This document shows, piece after piece, positions 12,601 to 27,600 of a DNA stretch of 64,000 nt. Positions within the stretch are counted from its first letter, which is position 1; each line of letters begins with the position of its first letter. Made by a program: the position numbers and the translations under genes. Where the stretch lies: contig OX638134.1 in assembly GCA_951804985.1 (NCBI GenBank), positions 6,262,001-6,326,000 of the forward strand. Direction: 5' to 3'. The notes beneath the pieces were generated by a model. That model did not search any database. It saw only the letters and a program-made list of their open reading frames with translations, and was not told the DNA's origin. This DNA is from Dryomyza anilis. Taxonomy: Eukaryota; Arthropoda; Insecta; Diptera; Dryomyzidae.

Positions 12601-15600
12601 TAGAACAACAAGTGCAAAATTCAAGAAGAAACTTATGGTAAAAGTTCAACTACAAACAGGAATATCGAAAATAGTCGATACAACATTCTACTCAACATTG
12701 GCCTTAACATTAAACTGAATTTTGATTATAATTTTTGTCTCAAGTTTGTCTCAACATTGAACAGAACTTTGCCTTCAAGATTTGCACCAGTTCAACGTCA
12801 ACATTAGCATCAACTATAAACCTCAATATTAGATTCAAGATCGTTGCATCTTTTAAAATTGAAACCACCATAGAATGTATAAAGTCACACATTTCGATAA
12901 AAATCTTTGTCGTCTTTTGCGCAGCACATTTAATGTTATCGCCGACGACTGTGACATCTACTCGATCTGGCATTTTTGTCCGAAGGCACGCTGGGAGGCC
13001 TTTAAAAGTTATTTTTGCGAGAGTCCCTTTTGTCGCGCCGAATGGTTTCCCTTCGTCTATTGGGTGGTCTTGAGCATCAGCGCCTTTGGCACGGTGAGTC
13101 CGTATTTTTTTTTTATTTTAACTCAATAAATGCACTAAGTGGTTTTATTTGGCACTTGGACATATTTTGTAACTGTTGCATGCATCACACAGTTGTACAG
13201 TTTAATGGAGTTCACTTCGTTGTATTGGGGCTGTCGGAAACGTGTCTCCATGTGGCGCGAACGCAAATACTATGTGTTGCCGTACAAAGTGCTGAGGAAG
13301 GCGCGTCTCATCGGCGCCCTGGTGATGCTCAATGCCTGGTTGCTGCTCTGGTATGCGGTAATTAATGTGAGTGGACAGTGCTATTAAAAGCATCTTTTTA
13401 TGTTGAAAATTTGTTGCTATTTGGCTTTGTATATAAAGGATTTGATATGGAATACAAAGTTGATCCGACGAATGCATTTAAATAATTTATTTCAGTAATG
13501 GTTTTAACAAAGTCATATTTAAAGTTTGTATGCATTTTATACACAAAAAATAATTCATTAAAAGTAAATTTAAATTTGAATATTGTAGGGAGCAGTTCTA
13601 TTTAAACATTATTGGATGCCAGAGGAAATTAAGTACAAATCGATTTTAATAATTCTGAATTTTATGTTGATAGTATGGTGATCTCATAAACATTTCTATG
13701 TCAGCACATTATTTGAGTTTTTGTGTTATTTCTCTACAGATATTACTAAACATAAAGCTTTTATGAGCTTTTGAATGCTAATAAAAGCTTTTATGAGCTA
13801 TTAAATGTTAATAAAAGCTTTTATGAACTTTTAAAAGCTTATAAAAGCATTTGTGAGCTTTTAAAAACATTTTAAACGATTTTAAAAACTTTTCAAAATC
13901 TCTTAAAAATCTATTTAAAAGCTTTTAAAAACTTGTTAATACCTTTTAAAACATTTTAAATGCTTTTTAAAGTTTTTGGAACGTTTTAAAAGCTTTTTAA
14001 ACTCATTTAGAAGCTTTTAAAAAGCTTTTAAAAGCTCTTAAAAGCTTTTTAAAGGATTTTAAAAGCTCTTAAGAGTTTTTAAAGCTTTTACAAGCTTATT
14101 AAAGCTTTAAAAAAAATTTAATAGCTTATGAAAGCTACTAAAAAGTTTAAAAGTTTTTAAAAACTTGTAAGCTTTATAAAAGCTTTAAATGAATCGGGTT
14201 TATATGATACTATTTTCCAAACAATTTTCCAGCTTTTGTTAAAGCTTTTATTGACAAAGAGTTCTTCATACAAACATTTTTATTTCTAGTGGTGTTATAA
14301 TTATATAATGGAAAATTTTTTCTTTGCTCTTTTTGCCGCGCCTAGGTCTCACCATCACACATGACGCCCTGGCTCACGATCAACATGTTTGTCCTGGGCT
14401 TTGAGCTATTAATATGGATCATGGAGATATTCATGGGTGTCACCAAAATCAGTTTGCATAATCTGCTGACATTTCTGCTGCCGCTGACCAATTTTATGTT
14501 TGTGCGCTGTGTACGAACCGTGTTCTTGCGAGCGCTCGAAGCGAATGACATCGATGATCTGCGACTGTGGAGGCTGACATTCAAGTAAACACCTAGTGAA
14601 CACCTAGTTTTGTACAGTATGTTTAGAATATGATAGTGTAAGAGAGAGTCGCTGGTAAGAACAAAAAATAAAGATGTGTGAATGAAGTTGTTATTGATGG
14701 CATTTTTTTTTTCAATAATACTAAACGTGATTTTTATGCGAGAATACAAATGAGGCAGCATTTTACTTCACACAAATAATGAATACGTAAAGTTTAAAAA
14801 TAGACAAAATATAAAAAAAATGTATTCAAACAAATCTGTATTAAATTGAAATGCATTTTAACACAAATGAAGGCACTTAAGCGGAAGAGGCTATACTTAC
14901 GTATTTTTATTAATGAAAAAATAAAAAAAATATGTGTACTAAAAAATCAGTTTTTCACTAATTATTCAATTTGTCCACTAAAAATTCAATTTACAGAATA
15001 ATTTCAATTTTTTTTACTAAAAATTAAATTTTTCACTAAAAATTCAATTTTTCACTAAAAATTAAATTTTTCAATAATAAAATTAATTTCTCACTAAAAA
15101 TTCGATTTTTCACTAAATTTGCATTTTTAGTGAATAATTGAATTTGTAGTGAAAAATTTAATCATTAATGATAAATTGAATTTTTGAGAAAAATAATTTT
15201 TTTGTGAATATTGACCAAGTATTGTGCCAAGTATTATGAATTACCAATAAAGCAAATAAGTCTTTCAAATTGTACAACTCGAGAATAATCATGAGGAGAA
15301 GAAGAATGCTGGCTGATGATGCTCATTATGATGTACTGAGTTAAATGCAATAACAAGCCACGCATATAGTTTGTCGCATATTGTGACAACTGTTTTTTGC
15401 GAAAGCTCTCTTCGAGTGCATGTGGTCGGCCACAGTATCCTTGAGAATTCGTTGTTATTTGCATATCTTTGGATTGCGCGTAGGTATTATGCGACTTCAA
15501 ATGGTGACTATCTGCACTTGTTTGCCTCTGAGAGTGAGTGAGTGTATTTGTGGTTTTATGCTCGAAAAAATAGCTATGTTTTTGTCTATTCATGTGCGGT

Positions 15601-18600
15601 AGTGCACAAACTGTCTGTATTCTGTATGAATAATATGTTTTTTTGCTGCAATTTCGTTTTTGTATTTGCTGATTGTTTTGGCATTTTGTGCATGTTGCCA
15701 ATTTGAGTTAAGTTTTTTTTCAGTTTAACTCTTTGTGTTTTTTGTATTTTTATCCTTCTTTATTTTGAATTTAACCTTTTTTTATGAGTATTACAATTTC
15801 AATATTTTGTTCTTTTTTTTAGATATTGTTTGTTTCACTAATGAAATTTTCATTTTCATTTTTCATTTCCGAATTTAACTTTTAATTCACTAATTTATTC
15901 ATTCTCTCAGTATAGTATTTTTTTAATTTCAAATTTTGTAATATTAATTTTTGAATTATTTATTGATATTATGATATTTTCATTTTTGAAATTTTCTGTT
16001 ATAGCTTTATTTTCATTTACTTGTGTTATTTTCGCATTTATTATTTTTTTTTTTGATTTCTTTTAACACTTTTAATTATTGCTTCATGTTTGAATATTGT
16101 CCTGTTTCATAATAGTATTTTATTCTATTTCATAAATAGTATTTTATTCTATTTCATAAATAGTATTTTATTCTATTCATTTTTGATTAATTGGTTTTCG
16201 TTTTTTATTATTATATTTATTTTTTTTAATTTTTGAATACTATAATTTTTATATATTGATTTTTTTCAGTATTTATTATTAAATCATTATATTTAATTTT
16301 GTTTTTTTTTTTATTACGTATTATTGAATTTTTACATTATGCATTTCATTTATTTTTTATTTTTATCTTTTATTACTTTTAAATAATTCCCTTATTTGTG
16401 AATATTGTCATTTTTCATTTAAATAGAAAAATATTATTTTTTCATTTTATTATTATTTTTTTATTTTCTTCATTGTGTTCAAACATTTAAATCTTGAATT
16501 ATTCTTTTATTTAATTTCATTTTTGAATTATTCATAATTTAGTAATTCACTTTTCAATTTTAAATTTAAAATTTATAAATTTGTTTTTTCTCAAAAATTC
16601 CCACTTTTCAAAGATTGTATTTTATTAAAGATTTGTATTAACTATTTATTATTTTGATGCCTCTGTTTTGAGTTCAGTAAATTTTGTATCTATTTTATTT
16701 TATTATTTATTTTTTTTATCAATTTATTTTTAATTTACAATTTTGAACCATTTTTAAATTTATCATTTTTGAATTTTAAATTTTTTATTTTTAAATTTTT
16801 CTTATTTTCATTTTTGATTTTTTTTTTTGCATTTCCAATTTTAGTTTGCACTACATTTGTTATTGAAACATCGCAACATGTTCTTGTTTTGCCTAGTTCT
16901 CATTTTTGTTTTGCTACAATTCACAAAATGCATTTCATCGTCTACATGTTGTTTACCGTTTTCAATTTTCCATTTGTTGCTACGGCAACAAAAAGGTTTT
17001 TTTTTTGTGTAGTTGCAAAATACTAGTGGGGTTATTGCTTACTTATTAGCCATTCTGGAGATTCGTCCGTTTTAGCAAAGTTTTGTTTTGGCCTTTTTTT
17101 TTCTTTTTATGCTGAATTGTTTTCAGTGCTGTTGTAGTGAGCAACAGTTTTTGAATTTAAATATTTTTGGTGGAGTTATGCTTTAATATGAAAAATGCAT
17201 ATCATATGATTAATGCATATATTAGCAACATTCAATTGTGGAAAAATGCATATATTAAGTAAAAATGCATATATTACGTAAAAATGCATATATTATGCAA
17301 AAATGCATATATTATGCAAAAATGCAAATATTATGCAAAAATGCATAATATATTCAAAATAGTAAATACTATGCAAAAACGCATATAATATGCAAAAATG
17401 CATATAATATGCAAAAATGCATATAATATGCAAAAATGCATATAATATGCAAAAATGCATATAAAATGCAAAAATGCATATAATATGCAAAAATGCATAT
17501 AATATGCAAAAATGCATATAATATGCAAAAATGCATATAATATGCAAAAATGCATATAATATGCAAAAATGCATATAATATGCAAAAATGCATATAATAT
17601 GCAAAAATGCATATAATATGCAAAAATGCATATAATATGCAAAAATGCATATAATATGCAAAAATGCATATAATATGCAAAAATGCATATAATATGCAAA
17701 AATGCATATAATATGCACAAATGCATATAATATGCAAAATTTCATATAATATGCAAAAATGCATATAATATGCAAAAATGCATATAATATGCAAAAATGC
17801 ATATAATATGCAAAAATGCATATAATATGCAAAAATGCATATAATATGCCAAAATTCATATAATATGCAAAAATGCATATAATATGCAAAAATGCATATA
17901 ATATGCAAAAATTCATATAATATGGAAATATGCAAAAATTCATATAATATGGAAATATGCAAAAATGCATATAATATGCAAAAATGCATATAATATGCAG
18001 AAAATATATTTAATATAAAAAAATGCATTTAATATGCAAAAATGCAGATAAAATGCAAATTGCACTAATATGGAAAGAAGCATTTAATATTTGCATTCTA
18101 TAAATTTACGCATATAATATGCAAAAATGCTTTTAATATGCAAAAGTGCATACATGCAAACATGTATAAAATATGCAAAAATGCATAAAATGTGCAGAAA
18201 ATGTATATGAAAAATTCTTGTATATGAAAAATGGATTTAATGTATTGAAATGCATAAAATATACAAAAATGTATAAAATACGCAAGTGTTTTTATATGAA
18301 AAAGTGCATAAAATATGCAAAAGTTCATAAAATTTCAAAAATGTATAAAATAAGTAATAATGCAAAAAGCATGCATAAGTTATATAATATGCAAAAGTGC
18401 ATTATATATGCAAATATGTAAAAAATGCATAAAATATTCATGAAATCATTGCATATAATGCAAAAATGCATATAATATGCAAAATGCATAAAATACTCTT
18501 AAGTGCATATAATATGCAAAATTGAATTTAATATGCGAAAAGGCATAAAATATGCATAAAAAAATACAAAAATGCATATAATATGGAAAATTGTATATTT

Positions 18601-21600
18601 TATGCCAAATGCAATTTAATATACAAAAATGCTTAAAATTAATATGCATAAGTGCATATAATATGCAAAAAATTCATATAATATGCAAAAATGCATATAA
18701 AATGTTAAATCAATAGCATTATCACACATTCATCAAAGACATACTCAATTACTTTTTATTACACTTCGACTTCACTAAATTCCAATTTTGATGTCCATCA
18801 ATTGGCTTTAAACAACATTACACGTTCTCAAAGTCGAATGCGAATTCGATCACATTTTCACAGATACTACACTAAAGAAAAATATATCAAAAGTTATATA
18901 CAAAAATTTGAAATACTAATTTTACTAAACGTCATTTTGAAAAATGCTACATTTTTAATTATATCTAATTTTGCAAAATTCTTCAAAAAAAATCTTCAAA
19001 AAACAAAAATTTCATATATAAATTTGTAATTTAGCTACATTTATGACCGTGTATACATAAGTAAAAAAAGAGGGCTTATGGTGATGTCTACAGTTTTTTT
19101 TGTATTTGCATTTTTTTTAACTAGTTTTAGGCACAGCTCCAAGTCGTTTTGTGCCGTAAGCTTTTTGTATTTTTTATATTTTTGTTTTGTTTTATACTTT
19201 TTCGGTTTGTGCAGCAGGAAAGCGCATTTTTTTTGTCGTTCGGTGAATACAAATCTGACGGCTCGTGACAAGTTACGACACTGTAATCTGTTACGTCAAA
19301 TGGAGGTCGTTTGTCAATGCAGAAGACTGATGTAAGGCCACGTAATACGAACATCGGTGCTTAAAACGTATGTGTTTTAAATTTTTTGAATATTTAGCAT
19401 TTTTTGCGAATTTTATATATTTTGTAAATTTTATTCGTTTTGTAAATTTTGTATATATCATCTTTTTTTAAATTTTTTTTTAATAAAAATTCATTCATTC
19501 ATTCATCATGTTGTCCACATTGTCACAATGAAGTTTCTGTTGTATGTCAGTGAGCTGTCAGCTGCTAAGAAATGACAGCTATATTCATTCATCATATTTT
19601 TTATGACATTTTTCAATATTTTACAAGTGCTGCTTAAAATTAATTTTTATTTTATTATTTCATTATTTTATTATTTTATTATTTTATTATTTTATTATTT
19701 TATTATTTTATTATTTTATTATTTTATTATTTTATTATTTTATTATTTTATTATTTTATTATTTTATTATTTTATTATTTTATTATTTTATTATTTTATT
19801 ATTTTATTATTTTATTATTTTATTATTTTATTATTTTATTATTTTATTATTTTATTATTTTATTATTTTATTATTTTATTATTTTATTATTTTATTATTT
19901 TATTATTTTATTATTTTATTATTTTATTATTTTATTATTTTATTATTTTATTATTTTATTATTTTATTATTTTATTATTTTATTATTTTATTATTTTATT
20001 ATTTTATTATTTTATTATTTTATTATTTTATTATTTTATTATTTTATTATTTTATTATTTTATTATTTTATTATTTTATTATTTTATTATTTTATTATTT
20101 TATTATTTTATTATTTTATTATTTTATTATTTTATTATTTTATTATTTTATTATTTTATTATTTTATTATTTTATTATTTTATTATTTTATTATTTTATT
20201 ATTTTATTATTTTATTATTTTATTATTTTATTATTTTATTATTTTATTATTTTATTATTTTATTATTTTATTATTTTATTATTTTATTATTTTATTATTT
20301 TATTATTTTATTATTTTATTATTTTATTATTTTATTATTTTATTATTTTATTATTTTATTATTTTATTATTTTATTATTTTATTATTTTATTATTTTATT
20401 ATTTTATTATTTTATTATTTTATTATTTTATTATTTTATTATTTTATTATTTTATTATTTTATTATTTTATTATTTTATTATTTTATTATTTTATTATTT
20501 TATTATTTTATTATTTTATTATTTTATTATTTTATTATTTTATTATTTTATTATTTTATTATTTTATTATTTTATTATTTTATTATTTTATTATTTTATT
20601 ATTTTATTATTTTATTATTTTATTATTTTATTATTTTATTATATTATTATTTTATTATTTTATTATTTTATTATTTTATTATTTTATTATTTTATTATTT
20701 TATTATTTTATTATTTTATTATTTTATTATTTTATTATTTTATTATTTTATTATTTTATTATTTTATTATTTTATTATTTTATTATTTTATTATTTTATT
20801 ATTTTATTATTTTATTATTTTATTATTTTATTATTTTATTATTTTATTATTTTATTATTTTATTATTTTATTATTTTATTATTTTATTATTTTATTATTT
20901 TATTATTTTATTATTTTATTATTTTATTATTTTATTATTTTATTATTTTATTATTTTATTATTTTATTATTTTATTATTTTATTATTTTATTATTTTATT
21001 ATTTTATTATTTTATTATTTTATTATTTTATTATTTTATTATTTTATTATTTTATTATTTTATTATTTTATTATTTTATTATTTTATTATTTTATTATTT
21101 TATTATTTTATTATTTTATTATTTTATTATTTTATTATTTTATTATTTTATTATTTTATTATTTTATTATTTTATTATTTTATTATTTTATTATTTTATT
21201 ATTTTATTATTTTATTATTTTATTATTTTATTATTTTATTATTTTATTATTTTATTATTTTATTATTTTATTATTTTATTATTTTATTATTTTATTATTT
21301 TATTATTTTATTATTTTATTATTTTATTTTAGTTTTTATTTTAGTTTTTAGTTTTATTTTAGTTTTATATTTGACATAATGCGACCCCTTAAACGCCCGC
21401 CACATGCCACATGTTGCCTCAACTTATGCCACACAATTTCCGCAACATTTGCGTCTGATGTTGCCGCAGCAAAGCACTTTATTTGTGGCTGTTGTGTTTT
21501 TTTTTTTGTCTTCGTTTGTGCTAAATGTTTTTATGTTGAAACCACTTCTTTACTTTTTCATTTTACCCGTTTTTATGTTGTTTTTTGGTAGTTCTTATTG

Positions 21601-24600
21601 CATTTTGATACTTTGCTGTAAGTATTGAAATTTTTGGCTTTTTCTTTGCACTTTTTGACTACAGGTTTTACTGCTATTTTTACTTATTTCGACCTCTTGT
21701 TTTCGATATTTGTTATTATGTAATTTTGCGGTTGTTTTTCTATTCTTATTTTTAATATACTTTTTTGGTGGTTTTGTAATGAAGAAAAACCCCTACAAAA
21801 ATGTCCTGTTTGACTGCCATGCATGCTGTTGTCCGTCTGTTTGTCTGGCTTTCCATGCTCTACGTGTGACTGCGAATGTTCTTGCTTTCTGTGGCAAGCG
21901 GAAGCACACAAATGTACCACGAATTCACTGACCTGCTTTGCACTCCGCTACGTTCTCTCGTCTACCCCTCTCTTCCTTTCTCTCTTACAGTGTGTGGTGT
22001 GTTACATTATTATGTGTGTGTTTGTGTTGCTCTAATTTATTTTTGGCGATATCATGTTGTTCTTTTGTTTTGAGACTCACACTGCTTTTTGTATCAATTG
22101 AAGGTTTTTATTAGTCTTTTTTTATTCTTTGTTTTTTTTTTGGTTTTTCTAATTTTATTTTCTATTATTTTTGGTCATTCATTTCTCGATACTTACATTA
22201 ATAAAGGCTCTTGCTATAAAAAAGGCCACTTCTGCTTTACACATTGCGTCGAATTGCTGCAAGTAAAAAAGAAATATGGAGCAAGTTAAAGTTATTCTAT
22301 AATTTGTTAATATTATTTAATAAATTAAATGATTTGCTAAAAAATATCGATTTTATGCATTAAAAATATTTCTTTTTTAATTTTTAAAAATATGACACAT
22401 TTTTTTAGTGCTATTTTAATAGAAATTAATATTTGAGATGTCAGACCGAATTTGTTCTGTTATTTTTAATTCTCATCTTAATTGGAAATGTCATATGAAA
22501 TTCTGTCTGACGTAATATGAAATGATATTTTGGTCTGACATGGCAAATGCAATATAGATCAGAGAAATAACGTATTGAATATGATCTGAAATTTAAAACG
22601 AAATTTATATCTTACTTTTCAAATAGAAATTTTAATGGAAAATAGAATTTCTAAAGGAAACGAAATTTCGAATGGAAATGGAATGGGTATTTCGATGATA
22701 CATGGATTTTCTAATAGGAAATGGAATTTCGAACGAGAAATCGAATTTCTAAGTAAAATGAAATTCTAAATGGAAAATGGAATTTCGATGAGAAATAGAA
22801 TTTCGAGTGGAAAATGGAATTGAGATGGGAAATGGAATTTTGAATGGGAAGTGGAATTTCGATGGGAAATAGAATTTTGAATCAAAAATGAAATTAAGAT
22901 GGGCAATGGAATTTCAATGGAAGCTGAAATTTCGATTATTAAAGGAATTTCAATGTGAATGGGAAATTAAGTTTCAAATGAAAATTGGAATTTCGTATGG
23001 GAAATGGAATTTCGAATGGGAAATGTAATTTCAAATGGGAAATAGAATTTCGAATGGGAAATAGAATTTCGAATGGAAAATGAAATTTGGAATGGGAAAT
23101 GGAATCTTCATTGGAAATATAATGTCAATGGAAACTGAAATTTCGATGAAAAATATAATTTCGAATGGGAAATGAAGTTTAAAATGTAAAATGGAATTTC
23201 GATGGGAAACAAAATTTCGACTGGAAAATGGATTTTCGATCAAAAATAGAATTTTGAAAGGAAAATGGAATTTCAATGAAATTTCAAATATTAAATGGAA
23301 TTTCGAGTGGAAAACGGGATTTCAAACGATTTCGATGGAAATGCTTTTTCGATGCGAATTGAAATATCGAATGGGTAATGAAATTTCGAATGGAAAATTA
23401 AATTTTGAAAAGAAAATGGAATTTCAATAAGGAAATGGAATTTTGAATGAAAAATGGAATTAAGATGGGAAGGAATCTTGGTTGGAAATAGAATTTCAAA
23501 TAGAAAATAAAATTTCGTTGGAAAGTAGAATTTCAATGGAAAAACGAATTTCGATGGGAAATAAAATTTCAAATGGAAAATGGAATTTCGATGGGAATAG
23601 AATTTTGAATGAAGAATGTAATTTCAAAGGAAATTAGAATTTCGAAGGAAATTTAATTTCGATGGGAAAATGAAATTTCTATGAGAAATGAAATTACAAA
23701 TGAAAAATGAAATTTCAAATAGAAAATAGAATTTCAAATGGAATTTCGAGTAGAAAATGGAATTTCAAATGGGAAATGGAATTTCGATGGAAAATGGAAC
23801 TTCGAATGAAAATTGGAATTTCGAATGGAAAATTGGAATTTCGAATGGAAAATGGAATTTCAAATGGGATATTGAATTTCGATGAGAGATGGAATATCGA
23901 ATAGGAAATGGAATTTCGAATGGAAAATGGAATTTTGATGGGTAATGGAATCTTGAATGGGAAATGGAATTTCGAATGGAAAAAAGAATGTCAAATGGAA
24001 TAGAATGTCAAATGGAATTTCGATGGGAAATGGAATTTTGAAGGACAAAAAAAAATATTTTGTTTTTAACAAATGTTTTTTGTTTGTTTGAAATTAAATT
24101 TATACAACATTTCTTAAAAAAAATAGACTAAGTATTATATTTTTGCAGATTTAAATTTTTTAAACTTCATATTTTTAAGCAATTTCAAACTGTTCTCTGA
24201 AGTGAATTCAGATCTATGTGAATTTGAGAACTTGCACGAAACTCCTAAAAATAAGTTTACGTATTTTATACATCTGCTACGTATTTCTAAACAAGTTTTT
24301 GTTTTCAATATATAGCATATATTATTTTAAAATTCATATTTTATAAGTTTTTCATATGCCATGTGACGCAATTTAACTTTGTGCCCTCAAGAACTTGAAA
24401 TTATTTTATTTGCCTCATAATGATTGCTGTTGCATAAAATTATAATATTTATTCATGGTATTTTTTTCTTTTAGTATATACATCATATTTCACACTGAAT
24501 ATTTAACTAACTTTGTTTTATAAACAATTTACATTTTACCTTTGTCTAACAGAATTCAAAAAGAAAAATACAAAGCATTCGTATAGAATTTGCATTTAGG

Positions 24601-27600
24601 CCCCTTAAGGATTCGAGACACTTGTCCCATAGCGATATATTTTTGAGATATATTTACATTTAAATAAAACAAAATATAACTTAGTGTAATAAAAATAATA
24701 ATACAAAGCAAATTGAAGAAGAATTTAGATGGTAGAAAAAACTAATTTGAAAATTGTTGTTTATGCAATAAAATGATTTAAATAAATGTGTATAACAAAT
24801 TTTTAATTGTCTTGTTAAGATTTAATATAATAGAAAATATTTGCTGAATTTTAAAAAAATAATATTGTTGCTTAAACGCAATGAAGCGCTGATTTTCTAT
24901 AAGTAATTATTTATGTTGAAAAATCAATAGTGTCTTCATTGGAAATTTACGTTTTTTCATGTTTCTATAAAATATATATTTCAACTATAAGTTTTAATTG
25001 ATGATCATACGTCATGTGGTACTTTAAAGAGTTTTTATATTTTTATGGAAAATATACAAATAAAATTTAGCATTTTAAAAAATATTGAAACTTTCCTAGA
25101 TATACCTCTAATTTCATAATATTTTATTTTACAATATTCGTACATTTTTATGCAACATATTTTACTTTTGCAACATGTGGTGCTTTCGAACTATAAATTT
25201 TAATATAAAAGTATTACAAAAATAAGAGCAGAAAAGAAAAAATAATAAAACCATCCAAATTCAAAACTAATATAGCATCAAATTAAACAGTCCTAAAATA
25301 AATCTAAAAAAAAAAAATTCTGATACCTCTAAAGCAACGTCGCAGTAAACTACGACGAAAAAAAGCGTTGCATACAATTAGACGCTATTGGCAACTTTTC
25401 TGCGTTAGCTATCTCCTCTTTTGTTTTAAGTTTTATTGTATTTTACTGCGATTCGCTGTCTGTAAATTTGTTGCATGAATTATTTATGACAAGCACAGGA
25501 AAGTGTGTTTTTGCTAGATGAGTTGCTTTGAGTAAGACCTTTGAAAACAAAACAACAACAAAAAAAAAAACCTTTTGTGCAGAGAAAAAGGTTGTTTTCC
25601 TTTTTTGCCACTTCATTTCACTGTTTTTCAAACATGCCGCTCAACAGTTATTCAAATGCGTTTCAATGGAACAGGTGAAAAAAAGAGAAAAATAAAAGAA
25701 ATACAAAAAGAGAATTTCTTTGTTGTCTACAATTTGTATTTTAATTTTTAGTAGTATTCTTTATTTGAATTTTTTTGTTCGTAATTTTTATTATTATTTT
25801 TTATGACCATTTTTCTGTTGTTGTAAAAATGTTTAAACGTTTACCAACCAACCCTTTTCGTGTCTAATTTATGACTTTTCAAATGTTTTTATGCGGTTTT
25901 ATTTAGATTTATGCCTTTTGCAATAAAAATGTGTTCAAAAAGGATTCTCAAAAACACGGACCTTTTATGCAGTTTGCTTTAAACCTGTGCCTTTGATTAA
26001 TTACATCAGCAGGAAATGTTATTTATGTGCTGGCAATTAGTTTTTACGTGTTTTTACAGCACAATGAATAAATTTTCGAAGCACATTTTCATTGATGTTC
26101 GTGTCACTCATACGACATGCTAAACATTTAATTTTTATATGTTTTTCTAATAGGGTTTTTCGAAAGTAAATAGCACATTTAAAACAGCACTTTCAGTTAT
26201 ATATATTTTATATGTTATGTATAAAATTGTTGAATATTATTAAGGTAATTAGTAGCATATCACTCATACGACATGTAGTACTTTCAAATTAAATTTATTT
26301 ACTATGTTACTTTAAATGTATTTTTGTTTTTGGTGTGCGATGTAGTAGCTTATATATCGCTCTAATTTCATATTTATAAACTTTTGTAACATCTTTAAAA
26401 TTCACATACAGAAAAAATTGCAAATGTTACTCATACGCAACGCAGCACATAGTGCACATTTTGTAATTCTTTTCAATTATTATATGAAATATTTATTATT
26501 TTTATAATTGCAACGTATGCCTAATACATTGTTTAAATTTTAGTTTTTTTAAATTTTAAAATTTGTCGTTGCAAAAAAAAAAAAACATTTATGGATTTTT
26601 CCTGAAGATGGTCGTCGAAACATCGGTAATAAAAATATGTAATAATTAAATAAAAACAAAGTAGTATTTTCATTATTTAAACCGGACCTTAAGACCTTAT
26701 GTTATAAAAAAAAAATATTTGATACTTTTAAAATTTAGTTTAAATTTTAAATTAATATCACCACCTATGTATTGCAGTATATAACCTTAATATAGCTACT
26801 GGGATCTAGAGAAATTTACAAATTTATTTGAATATATTTTTGTTTTAATTTATTTTCATTGCTTTACTCACCTTATTCACATGATCACGCAACACATTCG
26901 AGTAGACCATCGCTACCGCCTCCAGCGCCATGAACGTGATGTAGCCAATAATCCAAGGCACGATGAGTCCAGGATTTTCCTAAAATAACAAACAAAAATA
27001 AAATAATAAAAAATATACGAAAAAATATCTTAAAACATGTGTGTGTGTTTTTAAGTTTTTTTTTTTTCACTAAAACAAGTTCGAACTAAATCCAAATTGA
27101 CAACGTGGCAAATAAATCAAATCTCGTATTTTGCGCACGTTTCTTTGTAGGATTTTTATGCTGATTGAGCGGGCGAGTAAAAAACCTTTTGCCAAAAAAA
27201 ATAAAACGCATATATTTTATTGGTTTTATTTTTTTGCATACGTAAATTTTTTATATTTATTGTGTTTTTTTTATTTCAGTTTTTTAACATTTCCATTTTT
27301 ATATTTATTTTTCTTTTTTTTTTGTATTTATTTGGTTGGATTCATTTACAATCAACGTTTTAAGGCCTTTTTATGTTTTTGCATGCAGAATGTTTGTTTA
27401 AAAAGATTTTTGTGCGCTGCGCTGTGCAGATTTTAAGTGCTCCAAGGAGTGGATTTATTTCAAATAAAGATTTATATTAGATATTTAAATTAGTTTCTTA
27501 AACTGTAAAAACAAAAAAATAAATTAAAAAAATTATTTAAAAATAAAACGTATGCTAATTTAAATGATGAAATACATTCGGGAATGAAAAAATATAATTT

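Noticed and set aside
13202..14761. Minus-strand frames at 13202-13477 and 14342-14761
   Set aside because: Shadows of the plus-strand gene B exons; their splice sites and codon bias belong to the plus strand.
17293..18028. 219-225 codon minus-strand frames with repeated FLHIICIFAYYMHFCI-like peptide
   Set aside because: Product of the 19-bp repeat, open in overlapping frames at once; not a protein gene.
19603..21351. 582-codon open frame on the plus strand
   Set aside because: It is entirely the TATTATTT octamer array; an 8-residue repeated peptide follows from the unit and there is no gene signal.
17230..24045. CRISPR-like regular repeats
   Set aside because: Units are contiguous with no unique spacers and the sequence is eukaryotic; these are minisatellites.
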